The position numbers and the translations under genes are program-made. 42,106 nucleotides of DNA from Beijerinckiaceae bacterium (GTDB lineage: Bacteria > Pseudomonadota > Alphaproteobacteria > Rhizobiales > Beijerinckiaceae). The notes under the pieces were generated by a model. It searched no databases. It was not told where the DNA came from and was given only the letters and a program-made list of their open reading frames with translations. Below are positions 18,711 through 29,695 of the stretch, piece after piece (position 1 is the first letter of the stretch; every line of letters starts with the position of its first letter). The DNA is taken from contig VDMG01000290.1 in the NCBI GenBank assembly GCA_006514895.1, forward strand, positions 1 through 42,106. The letters run 5' to 3'.

Positions 18711-20087
18711 TCAAACGGGCGCCCGCAGCCCCGCCTTGGCGAGGGCGCCTTCTTGCCGTTCCTTCAAGGCGGCGGCCGAGAATTTGCCCATTGTCTCATG
18801 GAATAATTGATAGAAATTCAACCTTGCGTCGAGATGCAGAAAAGCGCCGCCGAGGCCGATCGCCGCGCGATCCATGAAAACGAACTCGCGCGGCACCAAC
18901 ACCGGACCCCTTTTCCTCAAGGCCTGGTGAACAACAAAGGCTTCCTTGCGGCCATATTGCGCTGGCGCGACGCCATCTGCGACGCTCCGTACCCGGTCGT
19001 CGAGGAGGGGCGCGTAGATGAACCGCGCCCAAATGTTCAGGGTTTCGGCGAGATCCTTGGTGAGACCGCGAAAGCCCCAGGTTTCATAGGCATGTACGGT
19101 GCGTTCGAAATCATTGTACAGCAATCCCTCATAGAGATCGACCACGCCGCCGACGAATTTGGGCGTGAAAATCCGGATGCAACCGTAATCGAGGAGGTTG
19201 ATGCCACGCGCTTCATGGCCTTCCTCCATCCCAAATACCGTATAATTGCCAAGGTGCGGATCTCCATGGATGACTCCGAAGCGGCTAAACGGAATCCACC
19301 ACGCCTTGAACATCGCACTGGCAATACGATTGCGCGCGGATTCGCCGGCTTGTTTGAAGGCGAGCAGTTTGCCGCCTTCCAGCCAATCCATAGTTAGCAG
19401 CCGCCCGGTTGACAAATCCGCTCGCACGCCAGGAACGCGAACCTCCTCGATATTCGCGAGAATATCGCGATAGAGCGCGGCATGTTTGGCTTCGCGGCAA
19501 TAATCGAGTTCCTCGCGGACCCGGTCACCAATTTCCTTGGTCATTTCGCTTGTATCGATGACCGGATTGAGGCGCCGGTGCAGCGCGAACACAATTTCGA
19601 GCTGGCTCAAATCGGCTTCGACGGCTGATTTCATATCTGGATATTGCAACTTGCAGGCAAGCGCGGCGCCGTCCTTGGCGGCCGCCCGGTGAACCTGGCC
19701 GAGCGAAGCCGCGGCGGCCGGATGAATGTCAAACGCGGCGAAGCGCGAACGCCAGTCAACACCAAGTTCCGCCTGCATCCGCCGCTTGACAAAGGCCGCG
19801 CCCATGGGCGGCGCCTCGCTTTGCAGCTTCTGCAATTCCTCGGCATATTCCGGCGGCAATAGGTCGGGGATGCTCGCCATCATCTGGGCGACCTTCATCA
19901 TCGGCCCCTTGAGGCCGCCAAGCGCTTGGGCCAAGACCGTTGCACGGTTGCCCCAGGCTCCGCCGCCACCGAGAAGACGGGCTCCGGCCATCCTGGCGGC
20001 GATCCCGCCGGCATTGGCGCCGACCCGGGCATAGCGCGCCGCGCGGGCAGAAAACCGGTTGCCTTCCTCGTCTTCCATGTAAAGCAC
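18711..20087 (-). CDS. ABC1/UbiB/AarF-family atypical kinase
   Basis: GGLKGPMMKVAQMMASIPDLLPPEYAEELQKLQSEAPPM (KxGQ-like region), ASLGQVHRA, GVIHGDPHLGNYTV, LLDYGCIRIF. Possible start at 20078. Confidence 0.9.
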   Translation of the reverse strand: MLYMEDEEGNRFSARAARYARVGANAGGIAARMAGARLLGGGGAWGNRATVLAQALGGLKGPMMKVAQMMASIPDLLPPEYAEELQKLQSEAPPMGAAFVKRRMQAELGVDWRSRFAAFDIHPAAAASLGQVHRAAAKDGAALACKLQYPDMKSAVEADLSQLEIVFALHRRLNPVIDTSEMTKEIGDRVREELDYCREAKHAALYRDILANIEEVRVPGVRADLSTGRLLTMDWLEGGKLLAFKQAGESARNRIASAMFKAWWIPFSRFGVIHGDPHLGNYTVFGMEEGHEARGINLLDYGCIRIFTPKFVGGVVDLYEGLLYNDFERTVHAYETWGFRGLTKDLAETLNIWARFIYAPLLDDRVRSVADGVAPAQYGRKEAFVVHQALRKRGPVLVPREFVFMDRAAIGLGGAFLHLDARLNFYQLFHETMGKFSAAALKERQEGALAKAGLRAPV

Positions 20088-20465
20088 TCAATTTTCAGTT
20101 CTAGCGTTTGATTTAAGAGACGAAATAGACGGCGAGAATAATCAAGTTTCCATTTCTCACAACTCACGAAGCCGTGGCCATGAGGCTTGATTCCGAGTAT
20201 GGTAGAGCTTGGCTCATGGCGACGGCCGATTTTTATGTCGTCAGTGGCGTGTGGCGCCGCTCGAACATTAGCATTACGTAATTTATTCTGACGCCCTCGC
20301 CCCGAAGCTGCTGGCGCACTAACGTGTCCGCTTAGGGCGCCCCTGAAGAAGATTGCCGCGACCCTTTGCTTGGGGTTCGCCCGAGGCTGCGAAATATTTT
20401 GAACCTAGGCCGGCGCTCTTGCGCGTCTACCACGATAAACCTGAACGTTCAGCACCAGCTAGAAA

Positions 20466-21551
20466 ATGACAAGAGTAATTCTCAGTCCGAGGATTTTTAT
20501 GATGAATTCTGTGGCACGTAACAGTTACGTTCACCTTGGTAGCGCTGGCGAACCGGAGCTGGAGCTGATCGATGTCTTCGTGCCTAAAATGTATAAATGG
20601 GGAAAGGATTTCTATATATCTGTCTTTAGGCATATCGAAGAAGATACGAATCTATCCGGTTTCACATTTTATCTTACCTCACATGTGCCGGAGAGTTTAC
20701 CTGAGTACGGAACAAAGATAATTCTCGTCATCGTCCTAGATGAGGACTTCGCATATCGTGACTATTTCAACAATATTCATTGCATAATTAGATGTTTAGG
20801 CACAAGACCAGTGTATCTGGATGGATTTCCATCGAACAAGCTACGTGCAATCGCTTTCTTTCACTTCCTCTACAAGCAATCGCAGCTTGCGAAGTTGCTC
20901 GCGCGCGAACTCCAAAAGTTCCATAGGTTGAAGCTGTCGGAAGCTCGGCGGAAAACTCTTCATGTTCCGGTGGGGCTCTATTCATATTTCGACCCAGTTC
21001 CGAAACCAATGACGGAACGTTCGATCGATTACGCATTTCTTGGGAGCGTTAGCTTCGGTGAACGTTTTAGAAAATGGATTCACCGGCTAATGACACCGCC
21101 AAAAATACTTGCGCGCCACCTGATGCTCGACGCCTTCCAAAAGGTGCCGCGCCGATTTAATGGGAAAATCTACACCACAGGCGACTTTTTTGAAAGCATC
21201 GATAACGAGCGCGATTATGAAATAACCATGGGCGATACCAAAATATCTATATGTCCCAGAGGCACGACGTACGAAACTTATAGGTTCTTCGAATCATGCA
21301 AAGCTGGGTGCGTGATCATTTGTGAGCCTTTGCCGAATGTTTGGTTCTATCAAAATCATCCTGGCTTTGTGATCAAGGACTGGTCCCGTTTGCCCGCGAC
21401 AATCGAAGCGTTGCTTGCCAACGAGAAGATGTTGGAGGCGAAATCCGCCGAAGCACTGAATTATTGGAAGAATGTTGTGTCTGAGCGTGCCGTCGCCTTT
21501 CGTATTTCGCAATTCGTGCAATCGGTTGGAACGTCTGCAGCACGGCCTTGA
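20466..21551 (+). CDS. Exostosin-like (GT47-type) glycosyltransferase family protein
   Basis: C-terminal ISICPRGTTYETYRFFESCKAGCVIICEPLPNVWFYQNHPGFVIKDWSRLPATIEALL resembles the exostosin donor-binding region; markedly more AT-rich than its neighbours. Confidence 0.55.
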   Translation: MTRVILSPRIFMMNSVARNSYVHLGSAGEPELELIDVFVPKMYKWGKDFYISVFRHIEEDTNLSGFTFYLTSHVPESLPEYGTKIILVIVLDEDFAYRDYFNNIHCIIRCLGTRPVYLDGFPSNKLRAIAFFHFLYKQSQLAKLLARELQKFHRLKLSEARRKTLHVPVGLYSYFDPVPKPMTERSIDYAFLGSVSFGERFRKWIHRLMTPPKILARHLMLDAFQKVPRRFNGKIYTTGDFFESIDNERDYEITMGDTKISICPRGTTYETYRFFESCKAGCVIICEPLPNVWFYQNHPGFVIKDWSRLPATIEALLANEKMLEAKSAEALNYWKNVVSERAVAFRISQFVQSVGTSAARP

Positions 21552-21761
21552 ACGCGCCGTCCTATTATTTCGATTGCGGGCGGCTCGCCGCTCCGGAAGG
21601 TGCGAATTCCAATGACGGCCCAGTGGTTACCATAAGATTTCTTTTAAAAAAATCTGGCGAGAAAACGCCATGAACGAGCCTGCGCGCCTTAGCTCCGGGC
21701 ACTATTGGTTCAGCAGTGCCGCGGGCTTGCCAAAAGAGGCCGGCCGGGCGACAAGCCCGCA

Positions 21762-23652
21762 ATGCTTCATGTCAATGACGTTACCTTGCGGTTCGGGCCG
21801 CGACTTCTTTTCGACAAGGCGACCGCCGCCCTTCCGGGGAATGCGCGGGTTGGCTTTGTCGGCCGCAACGGTGCCGGAAAGACAACGCTGTTCCGGATGA
21901 TTTGGGGCGAGCTTGCGCCGGAATCGGGTTCGATCTCATTGCCTCGCGCAACGCGTCTTGGCCGTGTCGAACAGGAGGCGCCGGGAGGGCCTCAAAGCCT
22001 GATCGATTTCGTTCTCACCGCCGATCTCGAACGGGCCCGCTTGCTGGCCGAACCGCTGCCGATCCGGCCCGCGTCGGCGAAATTCATACGCGCCTTATCG
22101 ATATTTTGGCGCATTCCGCGCCGTCGCGCGCCGCAACCATCCTGTCGGGTCTCGGCTTCGATGAAGCGGCGCAGCAACGGCCGCTCGATCAATTTTCCGG
22201 CGGCTGGCGGATGCGCGTCGCGCTCGCCGCCGTTCTGTTTTCGCAGCCGGATCTTTTGCTTCTCGACGAACCGACCAATCTCGATCTCGAAGGCACGCTT
22301 TGGCTTGTCGATTATCTTCGGCTCTATCGGGCGACGATCCTCGTCATAAGCCACGACCGCGATTTACTGGATGCTGTTTGCGATCATATCCTTCACCTCG
22401 ACCAAGCCAAGCTCGCCCTTTGGCGGGGCAATTATTCGAGTTTTGAGCAGCAGCGCCGCGAACAGCAGGCGATCCAGCTCAAACAAAAAAAGAAACAAGA
22501 CGACCAGCGGAGGCACCTGCAGTCTTTCGTCGATCGCTTCCGCGCCAAGGCGACAAAAGCGGCGCAAGCGCAGTCGCGCCTGAAGATGCTCACCAAGATT
22601 GAACCCGTGACAGCCATCGTCGACGGGCAAGTTCTGCCTTTCCATCTCCCTTCGCCGCAAAAGCCCCTGAGGCCGCCGCTTGTCGCGATGGACGATGCAA
22701 GCACAGGCTACGGCGAGGTTCCGGTTTTGCGGCAGCTCTCGCTCAACATTTCGGACGATGACCGGATCGGCCTTCTTGGCGCCAACGGGAATGGCAAATC
22801 GACCTTCGCGAAGCTTGTCTCCGGGAGGCTGAAAGCTACAGCCGGCAGTGTCCGGCGTTCGTCGAAATTGGAGGTCGGATACTTTGCCCAGCATCAAATC
22901 GACGATCTCGACCCGTTGGCGACCCCTTATCAATGCGTCGCCTCGCTCATGCGCGAGGGAATCGAAGCGAAGATTCGAACCAAATGCGCGCAGCTCGGCT
23001 TTCCGAATGTGAAGGCCGATACACAAGCCGCACAATTGTCGGGAGGTGAAAAAACCCGCCTTCTGTTGGGGCTGGCAAGTTTCAATGGACCCCACTTGTT
23101 AATTCTCGACGAACCGACCAATCATCTCGACATTGACAGCCGCGCCGCCTTGATCGAGGCGATCAACGGCTATAACGGCGCGGTCATTCTGGTGTCGCAT
23201 GACAAATACCTGCTTACGCTTGCGCGGACCGCCTCTGGCTCGTGGAAGCTCATACGGTCAAACCATTTGATGGCGACATCGACGATTATAACAAATATGT
23301 CCTCGAGCGTTCTGGCGGCGGCGACGGCAGACGAATAAAGAAGGACCGCGGCGAGCCCCGGCAAGCAATGCCGGTCCGCCAAGACGCGGTGCGCGCTGCA
23401 AAAAACGCGGCCCAAATAACCAAACGCATATCGGCGATCGAGGCAAGATTGCGCAAATTTCACGATCTGATTTCACGCATCGACAAGACGCTCGCGGATC
23501 CCGCCGCCTTCAGCAAGGATCCCGCCAAGGCGGCGCTCCTGTCCGCCCAGCGCGGCGAACTTGAGCGATTGCTCGTAGTGGCCGAAGAAGAAAGGCTGAG
23601 TCTCGCTGGCGCTCTCGACGCGGCCCAAGAAACAGCCGCGCGCATCGAATAG
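21762..23652 (+). pseudogene. ABC-F family ATPase (Uup/YheS-like) interrupted by two frameshifts
   Basis: N-terminal part in frame of 21705-22349 (MLHVNDVTLRFGPRLLFDKATAALPGNARVGFVGRNGAGKTTLFRM), middle in frame of 21902-23338 (two ABC signatures, LLLLDEPTNLDLEG and LLILDEPTNHLDID), C-terminus in frame of 23242-23652 (VKPFDGDIDDYNKYVLERSG). Frame changes near 22041-22055 and 23215-23225. Confidence 0.85.
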
Positions 23653-23669
23653 AATCTTCTTTGCGAAAT

Positions 23670-24278
23670 CTAGTGACGCATAAATTCGAGGAGTTTCAAG
23701 AGCCCCAATGCGAAAAGAACCAACAACGACAACAAAATCAGAAACGCGAAAATCCTGGTTTTTAGCGGAAATGTCACCAGGTGGGAGCGAGCGGTTTCAG
23801 CTCCGGTCGCTGGCGCCGGCCAGGAAAGCCCGCCTAGCCAGAAACAAACCGCCGCGGCCAATGTGTCAGTATGGCTGATCGATAACAGACAGCCGGGATG
23901 GGCCGGTCTGCCCTCACCATCGAAGCTTATTTCCACGCTTCGATGGCCATCCGGTGGATTGTTGACAGCACCCGATTTGATGATAGCTCGCTTGGCCGCG
24001 AGGAGCCCTTGAAAGGCTGCCTTTGTCTTGGGTTGTTTGGCGCAGTAGGCGATCTCCGATGGCGTAAAATTGGCAACATAGAATTCGTGCTGCGTATAAT
24101 CCTCGGCGTCCGGCAAAGCTGCTATATTTTCAATTTCAAGGCCTAATCCCTTCGACCCAGGAAAACCGGCGTCCCCGCCCCCGGCCAGACTACCACCGGG
24201 TGCGACCGGAGTAATATGCACAAGTGCGCTCTTGCCCTCCAAGAGACTGTTGATCGTGAAGCGGGCCTGATTTGTCAT
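23670..24278 (-). CDS. Divergent holo-ACP synthase/4'-phosphopantetheinyl transferase-like protein with C-terminal TM helix
   Basis: AcpS-like pattern GLGLEIENIAALP...NFTPSEIAYCAKQPKTKAAFQGLLAAKRAIIKSG...LLSISHTDTLAAAVCFW, then hydrophobic RIFAFLILLSLLVLFALGLLKLLEF. Start at MTNQARF (24278). Confidence 0.65.
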   Translation of the reverse strand: MTNQARFTINSLLEGKSALVHITPVAPGGSLAGGGDAGFPGSKGLGLEIENIAALPDAEDYTQHEFYVANFTPSEIAYCAKQPKTKAAFQGLLAAKRAIIKSGAVNNPPDGHRSVEISFDGEGRPAHPGCLLSISHTDTLAAAVCFWLGGLSWPAPATGAETARSHLVTFPLKTRIFAFLILLSLLVLFALGLLKLLEFMRH

Positions 24279-24434
24279 GGAAATCCCAACTTGCTTGTTC
24301 GCGGAGTTGCCCTTCTGGCGACCTCCAAGAACTAGCGTATGAGACTTGCGAAGGAAAGGCCCACGCTGGGACATCGCCGTACCTCCGGTGGCGATGAACC
24401 TTGTAAGGAAAACCCTTGTCCCTGCGATATTCCT

Positions 24435-26842
24435 TTAGAAAGTCACCTTAACGCCGCCGTAAAAGGCGATGGGCTGGGCGGGAGTGATCGTGCGCGGGTC
24501 GCTGACGAAATTCACCGGGTTGCCGGCAAATTGCGCATCCGTCGTCTGGTCAAAAAACGTGCCATAGGTCGCGTAGTGATTATTGAAGAGATTGTTGATG
24601 AGGCCAAATATCTGCACATTGTTGGTGATCTGATAAGAGGCGTGGAGATTGGCCACCCAATACATAGGCAATTGCGGGTTTTGGTTTGAATCGTCGCCAA
24701 CATAATATTGGCTGCCGACGATCAGCACGTCGAACCCGGCCTTGAACTCCGGCGTGAACGCATAGTCGCCACCGACCTTTAATTGTTGGCGGGGAATTCC
24801 AGGAATGTGATCGCCGGGATGCACGAAAATATTGCCATTCGCATCGGCATAGGGATTGAACGGGGAACTCAGCGTTCCGGAGAATTGATAGGTCGCGTCG
24901 ACATAGGCATAGTTGATATAGGCGCTGAACGCACCGATTGACAAACTAGCGTGCGCTTCGACGCCTTGGCGCAAGGTCTCGGGCACATTGGTGAAATAGC
25001 CAGTCCCCAGCACGAGGCTCGCGAGCTGGATGATATCATTGGTGCTACTGGTCCTGTAGAGGCCTGCTTTCCAGTCGATCGTTCCGCCAGCCGGAATCGC
25101 GAGATTGCCGCGCACACCGGTCTCGATTGTATGGGAGGCGACTTGTTGCAGCGGTGGATCGGAAATGAGAGTGCTGGCGAGAATGCAAGGCCGCGTGGGG
25201 CTGGAACAATTGAGTTCGAGCGGCGTTGGCGCGCGGTTCGCCTCCGAATAACCGCCGTAGGCGGTGAGATTGGGCAATATCTTATACGTTAGGCCGACCA
25301 CGGGATTGAGCCGCGTGAGGGTATCGCTGGAATTAAGTTGGGGTGCGGTTCCGCTCGCATCCTGTGTTGTGATTTCGGCGACATTGAGCCGCCCGCCGGC
25401 GGTAAAATCAAGGCCAGGCGCGACGCTGAACGTATCGAGCGCGAACAGTCCGTAGTAGGTCGTTGTCCCGGTGATATAGGTGGATATGATATCGGTTGGG
25501 GACTGATCTGGATGATCTCGACGCCGCCGGGGATCCCGCCATCGTCAATGACGAAGTTCGGTTGCATCACACCAAGCGTGGCGTTCGCGCTATAGCTCAG
25601 CCAGCTGCGATCGACGCTGCCCCCGAAGTTGAGATAATTGTCATGGTCGAGGATTTTGCCGGTATCGGTCACCTGCAATAAAGTGCCCACGGTATTCGCG
25701 TGCACCCAGGTGCGATCGATCACCCCATAAGGAAAATTGACCGGTCCTGTCGAAGCGACGGCTTGGCCTTGTTGATTGACGATGAAAGATCCATTGTCCG
25801 TGTCGCAAAGTTTGCCGACCGGCCCAGCAGGAAGACCATATTGCGGCAACAGGCTGCAGTCCTGGATGGAGGCGTCGTTGGCATCGACATGCCTCTGCTC
25901 GAAACTGCGAAGATAGAAATTGCTCTGGACCGTCCAGTCCGGATTGATGTCGAATTTGCCGGTGAACGCAAGCGAGCCCACCTGGTTTAGCGAAGTTTGC
26001 GGGGAGGTGAAGACGGAACGGTAATCCTGGTCGATCAAGAGGATCGGAGTCGCCCCGATGACGCCGACATTACTGCTGGCGCCCGAGGCGATGAGGTGAA
26101 GTTCGTTGCCAGGCGTGCGGTAGCCGAGATTGCCATAGAGACGGAAAATCGAAGAAGGCGAAAAAAAGCGCCAGCCGCCGTCGTGCGTCGCATCGGCGGT
26201 GACGTAGAGGCTGTAATCGTCAATTTGCTTGCCATATTCGAACAGGCCGCTGACGCGGCCGTAAGAACCGCCCATGACTTGGGTGGTAAGCCCCTGCCAG
26301 AGGTACCCATTCTTCATCTGCAGGCTGACCGCGCCGCCGAGTGCGTTGAGTCCAAAAACCGGATTGTTGGTAAATATGTCGGCGCGGTAGATCGCTTGGG
26401 GAGAAATCAGATCCCAATTAACGGTGTCGCCAAAAGCCTCGTTGACGCGAATGCCGTTCTGATACACGGCAAGCCCCTGCGGTGTTCCTTGGATCGGCGA
26501 GGCGACGAAGCCGCGATAGCGCAAATCTTGCGCGAAATCATTGCCGTTGACGTCGATCGCTACGGCGCCCGGGATTTGTTGCTGCAACGTGTCCGTCACG
26601 TTTTGCGAATTGGTGCGGGCGAAGTCCTCCGCCGGCACGGTTTGCACCATTGCCGGAGTTTTGTCGGCGTCCTCGCCTCCGCCTGGGAGCGGCGAGGTCG
26701 CCACCACGTTCACCTCCGGCAGCTCAATCGCCGCAGCAGGCGCAGCAGGCGCGGCGTTCTGCGCGAAACTTTGTGCCATTCCCGATGACCAAAGCATCGC
26801 TTCAAGCCCCAAAATTCTGCAGACACCGGCCACCCGCCGCAT
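24435..26842 (-). pseudogene. TonB-dependent outer membrane receptor, one frameshift
   Basis: Upstream part: signal peptide and plug (ELPEVNVVATSPL...LRYRGFVASPIQGTPQGLAVYQNGIRVNEAFGDTVNWDLI...NPVFGLNALGGAVSLQMKNG). Downstream part in a second frame (24435-25301): VVGLTYKILPNLTAYGGYSEANRAPTPLELNCSS... ending in FYGGVKVTF. Frame change near 25490-25510. Confidence 0.85.
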
Positions 26843-27411
26843 GATTTTCTCCTGAATCCCCATTTCCTGGCGTGCCCAACAATGCCGAAGACTAAATTTA
26901 TAATATTCGAGAGGCAATAGAATTTCTGGAGACGCCAGCAAAACAGTTCGCAACTGTTGCATGGATGCACTTTACACATTTGGGGTGAAACAGGCATAGT
27001 TCATCGTATACAATGAAAACATTCTTTAAACTAACGTATTATTAGGAGGTTTTGTAGTTTTTTCTTTGCCCAGAAGTCATGCCTTGACTTCCTGGAATCT
27101 TCGAGAGTAATTCCCGTCTATTTCGGGAATATTTCCCAAGCGACGGGCCCGAGTGAGCCGGCTCGGCACATCCCATCACTAAATGCCGTGGTGAATCTTT
27201 TGATGCGGCGCAGCCAGCCGTCTTAAATTGTCCCAGCAAAAGACCGTAAGCTGAGCGTCCGGGTCCTTCCCCTTCGCGCATTCACTGGGCAGAATATCTC
27301 CAAATTTTCGGGAATTTATTCCATTTCTTCGAGCGGCCATTGCCGCCGTTCTTATGGCATGCTCCCATTTTGTTTCGCACCGGTGATGACACTAGGCAAC
27401 CTTGCCGAGCA

Positions 27412-28770
27412 ATGTCTCTTCGATATCGTCTCATCTGCCTGATTGCGATCGTTTTGATCGCGAGCCTCGCCGTCGAAGGCACGATCGTGTCTTTCAACGC
27501 CTCGCGGTCAGTGCAGACCGAAATGAATTCGGCGCTGCAAGTCGCCCAGCAGATCGCCAAAAACGCGCTGGCACAGCTTCCGGAATCAGCTGACCGGCAG
27601 CGCATCTCGAAGCGCTTGAAACCGGCATCTTCGCGTGTCCCTGACCGGCGGCAGGGCAGCGACCGTGGAACCACCCCTCGAAGAGTCGCATTTTGGGATG
27701 GTGCCACCCTGGTTCGTCCGGTTTCGGCATCGCGCCTGTTACCGCCCGAGTGCCAATCGTGGTTGGGGGCCACGATTACGGTAGCATTGTTATCGAAACC
27801 GATCCTATCAACGAGATCCTCGAAGTCTGGAACGATCTCGGCGATGGCCTCATCGTGCTCACTCTGTTCTTCGGCCTCAACATTCTGCTTATCTATTTCT
27901 TCATCGGCCGAGCCTTGCGGCCTTTGGATCACCTTGCCCTCGCGCTGCAACAGATCGGCCATGGGGATTACAAATTGCGGATCGGCGGCAACTCGGTACC
28001 GGAATTGTCGCGCCTTCAGAGCAGTTTCAACCGGATGGCCTCAGAGCTCGCGGAGCTGGACGAGGAGAAGCGCCTCTTGAACGAGCAGCTGTTGACCTTG
28101 CAAGAGGAGGAACGCAGCGAGATCGCGCGGGATCTGCACGATGAGATCAGCCCTTTCCTTTTCGCCGTCAGCGCCGATCTCGCCACCATCGCGAGGCTTG
28201 CCAAGCAGGGGCGCAGTGCCGAGATCGCCAGAGAGATCCGGTCAACCTTGGACGCCGTCTCCCACATGCAGCGGCAGATTAAGACAATGCTCGGCCGGCT
28301 GCGCCCTGGTGCCCTAGCCGATTTCGGCTTGGCCGCCGCCATCACGAGCTTGGTCGAATTCTGGCACCGGCGGTATCCGGAAACCTGCTTTAAAGTCAAC
28401 CTCCCTCCGGCGGAGGCAAGCTTCGGCGCCTTGATCGACATCACGATCTATCGCATTGTCCAGGAAAGCTTAAGTAATGCAGTGCGTCATGGCAAACCGG
28501 CGGAGATTTCGGTATCGGTGACAGCGGTACCAGCCGATGATCTGGGTCATGGCCGCGTCGTCATCGAGGTCAGGAACGATGGTCATGGAACGGACAAAAC
28601 GGCAGGTTTCCGGCTTCGGGCTGACCGGAATGCAGGAGCGGGTCCACGCGCTTGGCGGGCAACTTGTTCTCATCCGCGAACCAGGGCTTGGTCTCTCGGT
28701 CACGGCAACCCTTCCCTTGCCGGCGGCAAGCTACCTTGGTCTCATCTCTTCCTTTGCAGGCGATGCATGA
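27412..28770 (+). pseudogene. NarX/UhpB-type sensor histidine kinase with several frameshifts
   Basis: MSLRYRLICLIAIVLIASLAVEGTIVSFNASRSVQTEMNSALQ... (frame 1), HLRVSLTGGRAATVEPPLEESHFGMVPPWFV (frame 2), HAMP/HisKA_3 region EEERSEIARDLHDEISPFLFAVSADL (frame 0), terminal FGLTGMQERVHALGGQLVLIREPGLGLSVTATLPL (frame 1). Confidence 0.85.
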
Positions 28771-29420
28771 AGGTTCTTATCATCGATGACCATCCGATCG
28801 TTCATGCCGGTCTCCGGCGCCTCATCGCGGTCGAGCCAGACGCAGAGATCCGCGAAGCGGTGACGGCGAAGGAAGCCTTGGCGAGTTTCAAGGAGGATCG
28901 CCCCGATCTTGTCATCATGGATCTCAACCTGCCAGGGAGCGGCGGGCTGGAGATGATCCGGCGGCTGATGATTGAAGATGAGTCGGTCCACATCCTCGTC
29001 TTCAGCGTGCACGACGACTCGATTCATGTCGCGCTCGCCTTCGAGGCAGGCGCGCTCGGCTATGTGACAAAGAACGCGCCGCCGGATCAAATTACTCTGG
29101 CCATCTTCCGCGTCGCCGCCGGGCACAACTACATCGAACCGGAGATTGCGCAGGAACTCGCCTTGCTCACCGTCCGGACGTCCCGCCGTTCTCCCCTGTC
29201 GCATCCCTTCAACGACCTGACACGCCGCGATCTCGAGATTCTCCGGCTTCTTGGCGAAGGCTACAGCCTGCTGCAGATCGCCGATACGATCGGCCTCAGC
29301 TACAAGACCGTGGCGAATAATTGCAGCCACATGAAGAACAAGCTCGGCCTCGCACGAACCGCCGATCTGATCCGGATCGCGATCGAGAATCAGATCTCCC
29401 CTCAAACAGGGGCGGATTGA
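28767..29420 (+). CDS. NarL/LuxR-family response regulator
   Basis: MKVLIIDDHPIVHAGLRRLI receiver, LVIMDLNLPG phosphoacceptor region, C-terminal HTH LTRRDLEILRLLGEGYSLLQIADTIGLSYKTVANNCSHMKNKLGLA. ATG overlaps the kinase stop (ATGA, 28767-28770). Confidence 0.93.
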   Translation: MKVLIIDDHPIVHAGLRRLIAVEPDAEIREAVTAKEALASFKEDRPDLVIMDLNLPGSGGLEMIRRLMIEDESVHILVFSVHDDSIHVALAFEAGALGYVTKNAPPDQITLAIFRVAAGHNYIEPEIAQELALLTVRTSRRSPLSHPFNDLTRRDLEILRLLGEGYSLLQIADTIGLSYKTVANNCSHMKNKLGLARTADLIRIAIENQISPQTGAD

Positions 29421-29496
29421 AGCGTGACGGTGTTCTATCTCGCAATTCAAAATCAGCCAGCGATTGACTCACGCGCCGATCGGTTTAGTGTCGCTG

Positions 29497-29695
29497 GCGT
29501 AACGGTCCCTCGCTTCGAGGGGTAAAAGGGAATGTGGTGGGGCGCCATCTCTTAAGATCCGCGCATGAAGCCACAGCTGCCCCCGCAACTGTCAGCGGGT
29601 AGCCTTACGCCGGTACGCCACTGGGATGCGGGCAACCGCGACCTGGGAAGGCGGCGCAAGGCAATGATCCGCCAGCCAGGAAACCTGCCGTTCGA
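29497..29695 (+). promoter_or_regulatory. Cobalamin (AdoCbl) riboswitch upstream of cobW
   Basis: Conserved blocks AAAAGGGAAtgtGGTG, GAAGCCACAGCTGCCCCCGCAACTGT, CACTGGG, CTGGGAAGGC and B12 box GCCAGCCAGGAAACCTGCC (29671-29689). Boundaries approximate. Confidence 0.92.
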
